In this document: in pieces, positions 10,062 through 20,840 of the stretch
Layout of the letters: every line of letters starts with the position of its first letter
Position numbering within the stretch: the first letter of the stretch is position 1
Assembly: GCF_000003605.2 (NCBI RefSeq)
Contig: NW_003130854.1
Coordinates: 3,021,712 to 3,058,683, forward strand
DNA length: 36,972 bases
Reading direction: 5' to 3'
Source: Saccoglossus kowalevskii
Lineage: Eukaryota > Hemichordata > Enteropneusta > Harrimaniidae
Program-made: the position numbers and the translations under genes
Notes under the pieces: generated by a model
What the model was told of the DNA's origin: nothing
Databases searched by the model: none
The model's input: the letters and a program-made list of their open reading frames with translations, nothing else

Positions 10062-10350
10062 TAATCAGACCCGGAAAGACGCGATGCACGACTTGGAGGC
10101 GTCATCAGCACTGATGTCATCGTCGTTCCCAACATCACCAGAAAACACCATATTGGTTGAAACATCTATCTGAATATTGACGGGGGATATTGTACGGGGA
10201 TAATAACGTAGTAATAATTACTTTCTTCTGTTGTATAAATATGGCGAGTATATTTATTTCTAAGGATCTACTACCATTTACCATATTTCTACAACTGTTA
10301 TGGTTCGCGATTCTCTGAAATTTAGAATGGGACCCTTCACCTTACAACAC
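10062..10350. repeat. Polinton-like spacer repeat, copy A
   Basis: Matches 21548-21850 in the same orientation, sharing CGATGCACGACTTGGAGGC, GATATTGTACGGGGATAATA and ATGGCGAGTATATTTATTTC. Indels and substitutions separate them. In element orientation it lies just downstream of the polymerase and upstream of the OB-fold gene. It is probably the intergenic spacer or polymerase 3' end. Confidence 0.7.
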
Positions 10351-10353
10351 GTT

Positions 10354-12990
10354 TTAATTACCCCCCTTTGGTGACATACTGGTACGCATAATTGTTTGGA
10401 CCATCCGAAACAAACTAGGTGATTCGGCCACCGTCCAATTCATCGGTGCAGTCACCAAGATAGTCACCGGGAGGGGGTTCATATGTTGCGTTACCCGTTG
10501 ATTTGTAGATAATGCTATCTGTATCGAAATGTAGCGCATTTTCGCCAAACTGCTCCAACGTTTCGTGGCAGGTCGTGAACGCGGCAATAACCACATTCAT
10601 ATTTCCTGTTGTATCGTTGAAATGTTCAGATATTTGAGTTTGTAATCATTGATGAAATGAATGTCAAGAACTTCTTTCTTCTCACTCATCATAGTCCTGT
10701 AAAAGTATTCTCGTCGATATATACTCTATGTTTGGTAATTTTGTTCGTTGGGCGAATTTCTCCCAGAGCGACTTCAACATCAATTTCGATAAACACTTAA
10801 CTCCAGATTGTGTTGAATTCCTTCGTGTTGGAAGAGGTTTGTCGATGTATCTGTGTCTACTGTGGTTGCTCGTACACAGTTTCGGTCATCCAGAAGCTTT
10901 GGTTTTTAATCTTCAGAAAAGTGTTTATATATTCTGAGAATAAACCACCTTCCCTCCCCTTGGGATCATAACGAAGCATCTTATCAAAACTGCCAGACCT
11001 CGAATACCTCGGTGATACGATATCATTTCTCCATCTCATACGTAACCCAAGTATGACTACAAATAGGCACATCATAATCTTCTTCGCAACAAATTCTACA
11101 TAGTAGAACATCAACTTTCCTTGGCATCTGTACCATGGTACTGAAGTATATCAGAGTATAATTCTAGGATGATCGATCGGGTAGGGGCAGTATTTATTGA
11201 CCCTCGGGTAAAACCTTAAGAAGTAATATCTCATTACAAAATCCTTTCATCGAAATCGCACTCATATACTAATGTCGAAGCGTTACACCTCCCAGCAAAA
11301 AGCACCCCTAGAGGATATGGGGTCCTGGATATCTAATTTTTCAATGTAGGACTGCATATCGTTATCCCGCCTCAACAAATTTTTATATTTGCAAGCCCAG
11401 ATTTCGATACATTTATAACCTAAAGAAATTTAATAGTACATCCACTAAGAGGACGTTTCACATTGGCACACTGGGGATGCCCGTGGTAAATGCATCCGTT
11501 CATTTCATTCAGTGTTTAACTCAGAGTGAAAACAATCTGCGTAATGAGGGCATATTTTTACTTCACCACTCGCGCTACCAATGATGGAATATTTGACTTT
11601 AGGTTTGCAGCCTTGTGATCGTATTACCGGTATAGTGTATGGTGTAAAACTATCTACGGAAGAGGAGGTCACAAGCACTGGCGATAGTGATACAACTATC
11701 GAAAGGATCTTCACCCTCATCCAAATCGTCGGTTTTTGGAACATCCATAAACAATTTCCGAAAACTTCAACATCGCTTGTACAATACAAAATTATTTCAT
11801 GTTTGAAATTAAAAACTTTATCTGAATTAATTTGTTCGAAATGCCAGGATAGAAATTCTTCGCGGGATTTACTTTTCATTCCATCAGTATCGTAGAACTC
11901 TTTATGAGGTGTAGGGCCTTCATATTCGACATTTTCTGGCATATTAAATTTATGAGAAGAAAAACCTTTCCGAGACTCGTAAATTTTAACGCATCGGATA
12001 GTTTTTTAAGCTCTTTGGTAGGAAATTCAAACTGTCCAAAAATCGCGTTCGTGTGTATTCCACTTTCATAGTCAGAGTTTTCGTTCCGTTAACAATTACT
12101 GTAGACAGGATAGTATTCCAATGTAAATATTGCATAATAAAATGTGAATCGTATGCTCTGCAATTGTGCGCGAACACCGTAGCATACATATTTTCAGACG
12201 AAAAAAAAACATTACAAAACTTATTGCTGGTGTCGGGGATATCATATCAGATATCATAAATAAAATCATTACCGAATTTTTCATCGATACAAAACTCGCA
12301 CAATTTATGGGCGACGCATAAATTTGGTATATGCATCATGTTTTGATCGGTATAGGTTTCAAAATCGAGAAAAATATATTCAGGTGTTTTACTTTTCAAA
12401 TACTCATCCTCTTCCGTAGTATCATTCAATTCGTCAGGTTTGTGAAGATCACATCACGTTATATAACATCGTCACCGCAGTTGCCCATCTTTTTCGTTTT
12501 CTTATGAGGAACAGTTCTCATGTAACAACTTGGTGTGACGACGATTCGACATACGTTACAGAACGTCTCCCCACAGATATGATCGCGGACTTCGCGTTAA
12601 TAGTAAATTTACATTTCGTACAATAGCTACTGCCTTTGTAACTTTCTTTTATGTAAAACATACCTTAGACCGACGATTATAATCAGGACATGGTATTGGC
12701 TCCTGTTTCTTACAAATTTTGTTAGGGAAGAGTAATAATAGAAACATGTTTTGTGATATTCGTGATCCGAAGCATTGCTATAACCAATCTCACATGTATG
12801 ACAAAAATAATTCACATTATAAAAACCTGTCAAAGATACAATGGTAATGATCACCTACGTGATATAAATAAATACTTTGTTGGGAAAACGGGCCAAAATA
12901 AATAAGTGAGTTGAAGGCTTTAGCCGAAATTCTCTTGGCTTTGACGCTTACGATTGCCCTGGTTTTTGATTTGAATAATTGATTTTGATT
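10354..12990 (-). pseudogene. Polinton/Maverick protein-primed DNA polymerase B, broken (copy A)
   Basis: Pieces of one family B polymerase appear in order on the minus strand. The N-terminal cysteine-rich region (12627-12854) has YFCHTCEIGYSNASDHE after a YLYHVDHYHC-like lead-in. Exonuclease motif I is FLDFETYTD (Asp near 12366), with HIPNLCVAH after it. Exo II is AHNCRAYDSHF (near 12150). Exo III is YCTSDVEVF (near 11774). A FSEYINTFLKIK block lies near 10930, and the palm motif C is HFDTDSI (10525-10512). The HIPNLCVA and NTFLKIK blocks are typical of Polinton polymerases, which replicate their element by protein priming. Frameshifts and stops split it into at least six frames, and the palm motif A region is not readable, so it is inactive. 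No Polinton integrase, ATPase or protease was recognised beside it. Confidence 0.85.
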
Positions 12991-13077
12991 TTTCGAGAAA
13001 CGTTTTTAAACGACTGAACCGACGCGCTGAGTGTTTTGGAACCATGTCCACGTACTGATAAGTGTGCGACGATAATA

Positions 13078-13320
13078 TTAACTTATAGAGCCTAATCTAT
13101 ATGAAACTCTGCAATACTCTTTGAATTTCACAACCTCGAGTGCATTTGCAGGATACTCCCGCTTTGAGTTTGAACCATATTTGCTTTTGCACCATTCCAT
13201 CATGCCCTTCAGTTTTATTTGATTTAAAATTTCCGATCTCAACGGCAGGGGTTGATAAGCAAGTTTTCGGTGATTTATTTTCGTCATCTGATCCATATAT
13301 TTCACTGGACGTATAATCAA
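13078..13320 (-). pseudogene. unassigned piece upstream of polymerase, copy A
   Basis: An 80-codon frame (YMDQMTKINHRKLAY ... MMEWCKSKYG) is open on the minus strand. Its first part matches copy B at about 21985-22060 in DNA. There a different frame reads GSNDENISPETFDY, and copy A reads a similar GSDDENKSPKT in that frame. So the listed frame may not be the true one. It may be the polymerase N-terminus or a separate small gene. No family is recognised. Confidence 0.3.
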
Positions 13321-13327
13321 ACTTTAA

Positions 13328-14905
13328 TTGGTGGATATTGCTATTCCGTGAATGAACGGCGAACCACGGTTCTCCTGTTCACACTTAATGAAATTTGATG
13401 TCCAAAATTAAAAGAATCCAACAACTATGAAACAGTATTGCACAGTATTTTGCATGCATCTCCAATAATAACAAAATTACATATGTGAGAGAGATGTAAG
13501 CCCTCTTATTTTTGCCAGAGCTCTCTCCGTTGATATTCAAGAACTGATATTAGTTTGCTAACACATTGGTGACATTAGATACATTACCAGAGCATAGTAC
13601 ATCTGACTACTTTTGTCAACAGTGTGAGCATTCTGAGTGTGTCATCAGGCTCACCTTAGGTTTTTACATTTATTGCATCAGCATTAATACATACGTTCAC
13701 GAGGGCTTGAGCTGGCATTGGTTCACTTGGCACCGATTTCTCTATTTGTAAAGATGTTGAATTGTCCTATTTAAACACAAACAAAAAATATCCAGTGTCT
13801 CGAAGTAACAAACGATGGTTCACTCTGTCTCACCAAATCACAATGCATCAGCACTGGGAGTATTTTTAAGACAGGTCATTAATGTGATGAAATCTATCGT
13901 TCAGACGGTCACTGAGGATTGACCATCCCTATATACCTGCAACCACTGAATAGGTTGTTTGTCGCATTGATAGATGGTTCGCAATTCCACCAGTAACAAT
14001 CGGTAAATGTAAAAGTAGTAGATAGCTGGGAGGAGTGACTCGAATGATATTTGCATCCATCAACTGTAATGGACAGAAATCACAATGTTTCCTACAAGGA
14101 TTCTGTTCATAGAGGTTGTATGTATGACTGCTAACAGACAACTCCAGATTATAACATCACATGACAAAATCAATTAAATGTTCATCTTTTTGGATAAGTA
14201 TTTTTACCACACTGTATGCAGGTCTCAGTTCCTTATGATCTGGTACAAAATTTATTTTTCTCATCTTCTTTTACAAACATCTTTCTAGTAATATTTGCAA
14301 AACATGCGTTAATGGTATCCCTTTGAGTGAAACGATAGGATATATTCGCACAGCCAATCCCATACATCATTTCTCGCATGTTTATCCACAAAAATACTGC
14401 CTTGTTTTATTTGCTTCATGATCCAGCCCAAATAATTCTCTAAATTAGAAATTGTTTCATTCAATACATGAAAAAACATTTCTTTCATTCTGTCGTCGGT
14501 ACATTGGACTTTGCGTTATCAAATGGGTTACTTTGGGGAATAATTCGGGAATTAAACTCGCTTGCAAAGAGGTATTTTTGGATATATACACACTCCAATC
14601 ACGCAAGACAGTGAGTACATTGAATTATGACGTTTCAAACATTTAGTAAATAAGATCAATAAATCACCATTACTAAGTTCTCTATTCAAAATAACTAAAA
14701 TAAGTTCTCTTCTTACAGGTCTCTCCTTTCAGTCCACCATCTTCCGTCCGTCCGTCTCCTTCTTTTTCTCAAACCGGGCTTTCCATCAGTTGTGCGATTT
14801 CATTGTCTTTGTCTTTATCCTTCAAATCAGTTGCGCAATTGACGCATAACCAGGTTCACGGCCTCGGATGGTGTTGTGTGCACGTGATTCGAGTGATATG
14901 ATAAT
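13328..14905. repeat. Polinton-like terminal block, copy A
   Basis: Matches 22353-24350 collinearly, from GGTGGATATTGCTAT at the left to the TTGACGCATAACCAG region at the right. The match is indel-rich on both flanks but almost perfect in 14113-14485. In element orientation it is the 5' part, upstream of the polymerase. Decayed coding sequence is likely (for example NPCRKHCDFCPLQLMDAN in 13929-14141 on the minus strand), but no family is recognised. No terminal inverted repeat could be confirmed. Confidence 0.75.
14309..14488 (-). CDS. 59-codon conserved ORF of the element, copy A
   Basis: This minus-strand frame starts MKEMFFHVLNETISNLENY and contains GWIMKQIKQGSIFVDK and DVWDWLCEYI. It is repeated with one base change (Asn to His) at 23712-23891. 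Just beyond its stop, shifted frames continue protein-like: INACFANITRKMFVKEDE, then FVPDHKELRPAYSVVK. So the short frame is probably part of a longer broken gene. It is predicted soluble and helical, with no known domain recognised. Confidence 0.45.
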   Translation of the reverse strand: MKEMFFHVLNETISNLENYLGWIMKQIKQGSIFVDKHARNDVWDWLCEYILSFHSKGYH

Positions 14906-16370
14906 CGATCGCACGCTAGTGGGCAGTGATATATGGATGGAATGAATTATACCATGGCTCCCCAGAGACTGTTGAGACGTTCTTATTTAACTATCCACAA
15001 CAGCTCCAATGATGACACCATGAAAACGTTTTGTCAACTGTTTCATAGTACCCTGTTTTTACGGATATAGAATCATCAGCCTTGTCTAGTAGTCGACACA
15101 TTTTAATAATTATTGTAAAATTAGAGTAAGTCCACCCAAATAGGAAAATCAAACGTTTAAAAACATGGAATAAGTAATCCAATCCAATAACAGCTGAACA
15201 ATTCGTTTTATATACCGCAAACCCTTGACATAAAAAAAATGTACCTGATCGTGGTGATTCCCGCTTGTCGTTAACACTAATATATTGGGGGAGTTTCCTC
15301 ACAGTTAATCATATGTAGATGTTTACATTTTGATAGTTAAACATGTCTTAAAAACGCTTAAAAAATAGCGTTATAATAGGATCAGACTTGGAAACTGAAC
15401 AGTTAATGCATTTGGACTAGGCATTGAGTCATAAGTGACGATGATTGTATAGTAATTGTATTTTAATAGCTGAGATCAGCAATTGATACTTTTTGATATT
15501 CAGATCAGAATTAACGTTCTTCATCCAAGTGGAAATCAAGCAAAAAAGGTAACAGGCTATGACACTATTGGTGACATCTAGAAGCCTGTAATAATTCAAT
15601 CATTACGTAACAACCTTACAACAACCCCTGAAAATGTTAGACCAACGATTAACAACAACAACTTAGCATCAGACCGCTGTCGTCCTTTAAAAAGGAATGG
15701 TTAGCATTGGTCACATAGTATTCATAATGCACTTATATTTGCATATCGATTTGGCCAATTTAACTAATTTACATACTGTGGGTTTGTTATAGGACCAATT
15801 CGCCATCAACACCACAAAATAAAACGTCAAGACACTTGAATGTTGGGTAACGCTTGGTAACCTGTTCAAAATTAACGAGAATGCCAGGTCAATAGTTTGT
15901 TGACGTAAATACTTCATTTGCGCTAATTTGTTCTAAATGGTACACTTAAAACTAACTAGTATGTCCGAACATAATTACTAAAACATCGAGGTATGGTGTA
16001 TAAAAATCAGTAACAACAAACAGTAAAAGCATTATGATTCTCTGAACATTCATCTGTCACTTGGACAAAATAATTCTCATACAGTAATCAAAATATATAT
16101 AAAGAAATACATTTTTACGAACTACTACAGCAAGACAAACTTTTTAATTAAAAGGCGCTAGGTGTTTTTTCAAGTCCACAATGTACATGCTACAATAATG
16201 TTTTTTTCTTTAAGGCATTCAATATCTTTTTTTTTACCATGAGATGATTTTCTTATTATCCCAGGGACTGATGTGATGCGACGTATCAACGACTAGTGCA
16301 CAGGTGTAACGTTAACAGTAGAACCATTCAACGTACTGATTAATCGAAGTATCTGAGACGTCGTGTTATT
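14906..16370. other. no gene recognised
   Basis: AT-rich, with only chance-length frames, for example 14991-15302 on the minus strand. No element signature is seen. Confidence 0.4.
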
Positions 16371-16374
16371 GTGA

Positions 16375-16629
16375 CGGTCATATTCTTCCTATAAATCGAA
16401 AAGTCATGCAGTGCAGACTCTGATATACTTCTTGGTGGTACTATTTAAGCTTCCCAACTCTTACAAGTCAAACTTTGTCAAACATGCTTCTTATAGTAAA
16501 GGTATAAATACAATTGCAGCTGACCACGACCGGCTTTCATGCGACGATGGAATCCACATCATCGTTTGTGCGTATATTTTGCGAGAATACGCTCCACCAA
16601 ATCTAACTTTCTATGTTGATCGAATATAA
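16375..16629 (+). CDS. unassigned ORF, weakly Ulp1-protease-like end
   Basis: An 84-codon plus-strand frame contains DHDRLSCDDGIHIIVCAYI. The Cys-Asp-Asp-Gly followed by a hydrophobic VCAY loosely resembles the catalytic-cysteine segment (CGV.VC.YA) of Ulp1/SENP-type proteases that some transposons carry. The catalytic histidine and aspartate segments are not seen, and an acidic residue stands where the family has Gly after Cys. It ends next to the MULE pseudogene, on the opposite strand. I hold the similarity as weak. Confidence 0.2.
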   Translation, partial: RSYSSYKSKSHAVQTLIYFLVVLFKLPNSYKSNFVKHASYSKGINTIAADHDRLSCDDGIHIIVCAYILREYAPPNLTFYVDRI

Positions 16630-16642
16630 TCAATTAACCCAA

Positions 16643-17760
16643 TTAAAATGCTGGGGTTGCTTGAGAGGAAATGATTGCAAAAGAAGATGCGATATGGTTA
16701 TGTGACAGTCCTAGCAATTTTCGAATGTACTTCCTAGTTGCTTTATTCTCTAGATAAGCTGGCCGGTGGTCAATAGCAACAACTCTGAATATTTCCCCCC
16801 CCCCCCGGGGGGGGGGGGGGTCACACCACAATCCTTGTCATAACATTCCAGCTTCAGTCGTCGCAGCACTTCGTTCACTATCACCCTTAACAAAATTAAA
16901 CTCATAGATTAACAAAAGTTGATAGAAAGGTTGACGTACAAAGGTTGAATCCATATACCATGATTTAGCAAGGCTAAGTAAAACAATCTGATCTTGTGTG
17001 TAAACGAGTAGATGTTGGGAACCATCTAACTTTATGTCTTTCTGTAGGAAATCGGTCGATATGAAGTTGTAAGCGATTTCAAATCTAAATCATGTTGTAT
17101 CAGTTCGACTGAGCGCATATTCTGATGCAATCTATTCACTGCTCGGAAAAGTTTGACTGGCATCGGCTGGCTGTAGACGAGTGCAGCTGCGACGTAATTT
17201 GTTATGGTAACCTCCTCAACTATGTCCGCAGCAGAGCGAATGATACTGTCTCGGCTTTCACCTCAACCGTAGTTTTAATTCCAACACCTGGCAGTGATTG
17301 GTAATTATGGTCATGCAAACCTTCCATAAATGTTTTACCATTTTGTAGAACAGTTGCCGTTCATGTAAAGCGTTTGCGTCTTACACTACATCTCCAGGTA
17401 ATGTTGCCATCGCGTTGCTTTTTGGTATTGTTCCATGTATTGCCTTAACTGCTTAGAAGCGCCCGGTATGACATGCATACATATATTCGATTGAGCGCCA
17501 AATGAGTTTTTTCAATATTGAATGGGATATCTCCGATCCAATACTCTATACTGCCTGAAGTGTCGGGTTGTATAGTTTGGCCGTCAGATGGAGTAATTGA
17601 TGACGCATCAGCACCGTCAACATAGGTAAGATGGTTACAATCAACACTTTCTGATGCTCCTGGTTGTTCAGTTTTTGAAGTCTCATCAATATTCGTAGTT
17701 GCCGATGCCCGGCACGCAGCACAATTCACATTTACATTCTTTCTAAGAACAACTTTATTG
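16643..17760 (-). pseudogene. MULE transposase with FLYWCH zinc finger, broken
   Basis: In order on the minus strand are an N-terminal tail (17445-17735), a FLYWCH-type finger near 17330-17430 (GNTWNNTKKQRDGNITWRC ... GLHDHNY), and a MULE-type core. The core has IVEEVTITNYVAA and HLLVYTQDQIVLL, then the first catalytic Asp in WYMDSTF (codon 16949-16951) with PFYQLLLI after it. A C-terminal part (16643-16800) reads KYIRKLLGLSHNHI. This matches the Mutator-like transposases of animals that carry a FLYWCH DNA-binding domain. Breaks: the second zinc cysteine of FLYWCH is a TGA (17361-17363), several frameshifts are present, and most of the RNase H core is missing at the C12/G14 run. It is inactive. 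Confidence 0.75.
16795..16820. repeat. C12/G14 homopolymer palindrome
   Basis: Twelve C are followed directly by fourteen G, a perfect inverted homopolymer. It lies exactly between two parts of the MULE pseudogene, where a large piece of the transposase is missing. It could be a real snap-back or repair scar, or an assembly or sequencing artefact. Confidence 0.95.
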
Positions 17761-17844
17761 AAGTGTAAATTCTTGCAACTTGCAACTGCATATGCATGTG
17801 ATTGAACGTTTTTTGTTGTTTAATTTATATTATTGCTACACAGA

Positions 17845-18060
17845 ATAACTTACCTGGATTTGTGGGTGTGTTATGAGGGGGGGCTATCCTCTTCTCCGGG
17901 TTCTCCACACGTGTCAGGGGGGAATCTCGTCTCGTCTCGTCTCTATCGCGTCCCCTTGAGGTGCGGGATCGGGAAAGTCACTTAAGCTTTACAGTCAAAT
18001 AGACGCACACAACAAAATACGTTTCAACTCTCGTCTTTAGTCAGTCAGTCGAGTAATCTA
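17845..18060. repeat. G-rich region with short CTCGT tandem
   Basis: Three CTCGT units at 17926-17940, preceded by G runs (GGGGGGG at 17877-17883 and GGGGGG near 17917). It separates the MULE pseudogene from the dispersed repeat. No gene is seen. Confidence 0.5.
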
Positions 18061-18089
18061 TAAGACACAGTGCCCTGGGGGAAAAGTCC

Positions 18090-18370
18090 CCAAGACTATC
18101 GCAAGGTTGACCCAAGACTAAGTCCCTAGACTGCCCTTAGACTGCGTCTGTCGTAGTGTTCTCGCCAAGACCAACTAAAACAACTTTATTCATTTTCAAA
18201 ACCTTAACCAAGTACCAAGCAGTTTAAAGACTCTAGGGCGTAACCAATCATACAGCTAATCACACAAAGTACTGAATACGTCATATCTTTTGATTAATCG
18301 TTCACTATATTAGTAACTGTGAATACCAACTGTTATATCGTAATTAGTTCCAAATCACTGAGTCGAGTTC
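18090..18370. repeat. dispersed repeat, copy 2
   Basis: Same-orientation match to 3240-3480 (see that entry). It lies just 3' of a series of minus-strand virus-like frames, a position where a 3' LTR could lie, but no second copy was found on the 5' side of those frames. Confidence 0.5.
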
Positions 18371-18433
18371 CGTCCAGAACCTCGATGAGCCTAAACGATG
18401 ACAAACATAACACAGCCATTCGCTAGTAATCAG

Positions 18434-18823
18434 CTAAATAAATCGACCATAGATACACGCAAACAAATTCATCAGTGTTTCCATTCTGCGCCAGATAATA
18501 GAGACTGGTGCAATTAATTCAGGGAGTGGTGTATGATCTGTAAGAAAGAACATAGATGAGTTATGACAATATCCGCAATATTTTTTAGAGAATGTTGTAA
18601 TCTGTTGGAAACTGGTAAGTGATTGTAGGGACTGCGTGCCATATACAGAAAATTTCCTCTCTCCGGTTAATATATCAGTATATGTAGTTACTATAGCTGT
18701 TTCTTGGGTATTCTTGTAGAACATATTCACTTGTCTGGAATATGATGTCCAGCCCTTGGCGATGCTTCCTCCTAAAATATCCATGTTGATGTAAATAAAA
18801 TAGACTGGGTATAATAAATACAA
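18434..18823 (-). pseudogene. unassigned 129-codon minus-strand ORF
   Basis: The frame reads MDILGGSIAKGWTSYS, then TAIVTTYTDILTGERKF and YCGYCHNSS. It has a clear protein-like composition in its middle. It follows the virus-like frames of 19.2-20.6 kb in the same orientation and may be the next gene of the same element or the end of one of those proteins. No family is recognised. Confidence 0.3.
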
Positions 18824-19214
18824 TAAAGCGGATTTGGCAGGATAGCTTGAGATTTCAACTCAACTTTCTCTGGCTTTTTATACCCACTTTTCAATTTTTT
18901 ACCAGTACAATCAGATAGTACACGAAATTAGTGACAAGTGTCTATACACTGGAAATAACAATATGAATCGCTTTGAAAAGAAATATTGTATTAATTATAA
19001 CCATGAAGGAAGCACAACTTGCATCGACGTAACTCGACGGCTTTCTATGTATTGAAGTTTTGTTTATAAACTTCTGCAGTGAATTATTGTATATGACGGC
19101 TCGTAGTGTTCTTGTGTGCGACACCCCGATGCCGAGTCACAATGAACATGATTATCCTGTGAAGTAAATGAAAAAATATATGTAAAAAGTCACCATTTAT
19201 TTTAGCTTCGACTT

Positions 19215-19660
19215 TTAGAGCAACGTTGAAAGTCTGTAGATAAATTGTTGTACCTGGTAGTGGTTGACGATATTTTTGATACTGGATATTAGTGTGGCAG
19301 CGGCGGCATCCCTGTTCCTAGTGTTGTCTGGTAGCGTTGTCTTGGCTTTCTTCATGGTCCTGTCAATAGAGAATTTTGAGTACAAAGGTAATCTCGATCC
19401 GTTGGCCCCAAACTGTTGGCCCTGTGTGTACATCTCCCTATTTAAGTCTGTTCAAAGTACCATATCTTTTTATAGGTTAAATTACGTGATCCAAATTGAT
19501 ACATCACGTGACTCAAAACACCTTTTATGATAGGACAGTGATTCAATACACCCGCATAAGTTTTCCGAAATACATTGAATAGAAATACAGGCTGATTTGT
19601 TGCAGGTGATAATGTTTTACGAATTGTAATAATACACTTGGTGCCATACACTGTCAGCTG
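19215..19660 (-). pseudogene. possible jelly-roll capsid-like relic
   Basis: Two overlapping minus-strand frames seem to form one broken gene of about 145 codons. The first (19442-19651) reads GQLTVYGTKCIITIRK and VLSHVMYQFGSR. The second (19215-19433) continues MYTQGQQFGANGS and MKKAKTTLPDNTRN. The alternation of beta-strand-like segments around YGTKCIITI resembles the capsid proteins of small circular ssDNA viruses. This is a pattern impression, not a family match. It sits just 3' of the envelope-like relic in the same orientation, so it could instead be part of that element. Confidence 0.25.
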
Positions 19661-19759
19661 CCCATATGCGACATATACTTGCTCAAAGCGACACTGATAT
19701 TGTTTTAGAAACCACGCTTGTCGATAGCAATATGGAGATACGTAAAGTCAATTAATTGT

Positions 19760-20640
19760 TTACATAGGTATGAGCGTTGCAGGTACGTCCCATGCTGCGG
19801 CTAGTTGATCGTCAGCAGATTTGTATATGCGTTGGTGCCGATTAATCATTTCTGTGGCGCGTGTCAAACTTAGTTTCAAACTACGGTCTTGTAAGGACAT
19901 GCCCCATTCTCCGGCGACATAATTTGTCTCTGATACGTTCATGTACCATGGTTTAGCAATTGTTGAATTCCCTTTAAAATAATAAGTGGAATTTAAATAA
20001 AAAAATGACCTTAAAATAGGGAAATTTGTGGTGTGTGCTATACCGTATATGTATATACCGTTGCCTTGGCAACGAGTAATTCTAGCTGGAATTATGTCCT
20101 TCCCAACTTGTAATTGACATCCACACATGATTTTAACGTAACAACTTTTACAAGGTGTAATGAAGGACACTTAAGTGACGAGACATGTTAAAATCCAATC
20201 ATTTGTGTCTTGGCAGACAATGGAAACGTTATCTTGCTCCATAGTAAAATAAGAGTGCTTCGAGTCTCATTAATGGATACAGTAATATCACACAGGGCTT
20301 GGGCTGCTGAGAGGTCGTCTCTAAAGACAGAGGTTCACACACGATTCTTCTCCAATTTGTACTTTAGAGAGAGTATTGCACATTTTTATTTGATCTCCCA
20401 CACATGTCTTATATTCAGCTTCAGTCAAGTGTAAAGTAGGTTGAGAGTCACTCTCTTACTCCAAAAAATACGCAGGTAGATTTTCCACAGTGGTGTAAGT
20501 ATTGGCTAACCACTCGGATGTATTATGTACCATAGTCGGGCGGGGATCCCAAACGCTTCGACATTGTACAGTGAAAGCACGGAGTGTTCTTTTGGCCAAA
20601 AGAATGCCCAGCCAAATATAAATGTGGTCAGCATTTCCAT
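19760..20640 (-). pseudogene. virus-type envelope glycoprotein-like relic
   Basis: A minus-strand coding relic starts at an ATG at 20640 with a hydrophobic leader (MLTTFIFGWAFFWP), then runs through several frameshifts to 19760. Its last open part (19760-20170) has PCKSCYVKIMCGCQLQVG, then IIPARITRC and a helical end (TRATEMINRHQRIYKS). The cysteine spacing upstream (EYKTCVGDQIKMC, SCVNLC, SIVCQDTNDWILTC) and the PC..C....CGC core resemble the ectodomains of Env-like glycoproteins carried by some invertebrate LTR retroelements. Such proteins bind and fuse membranes. No transmembrane anchor or fusion peptide can be placed. It lies directly downstream of the OB-fold gene of copy B in the same orientation. 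It could belong to that element or to a nested retroelement. It is clearly inactive. Confidence 0.4.
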
Positions 20641-20840
20641 AATATATTATGCGTGCGTGTTTAAAATAATAACCTGATTTCCGGTAAGTTAATGAATATT
20701 CAGGATATATTAATGATACTCTGGTACGTAGCTGGCTCAGAATTCAAGACGGATCTACGTGAGAAACTAACACACTGGGTAACTTTCCCATATTCAGTTC
20801 CAATATAGATAAATATCGTTGGGACAATAGAGACAACATT

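Noticed and set aside
11581-11895. 104-codon plus frame
   Set aside because: It is the antisense shadow of the polymerase Exo III region.
20210-20434. 74-codon plus frame
   Set aside because: The minus strand here carries the cysteine-rich envelope-like relic, which is the better explanation.
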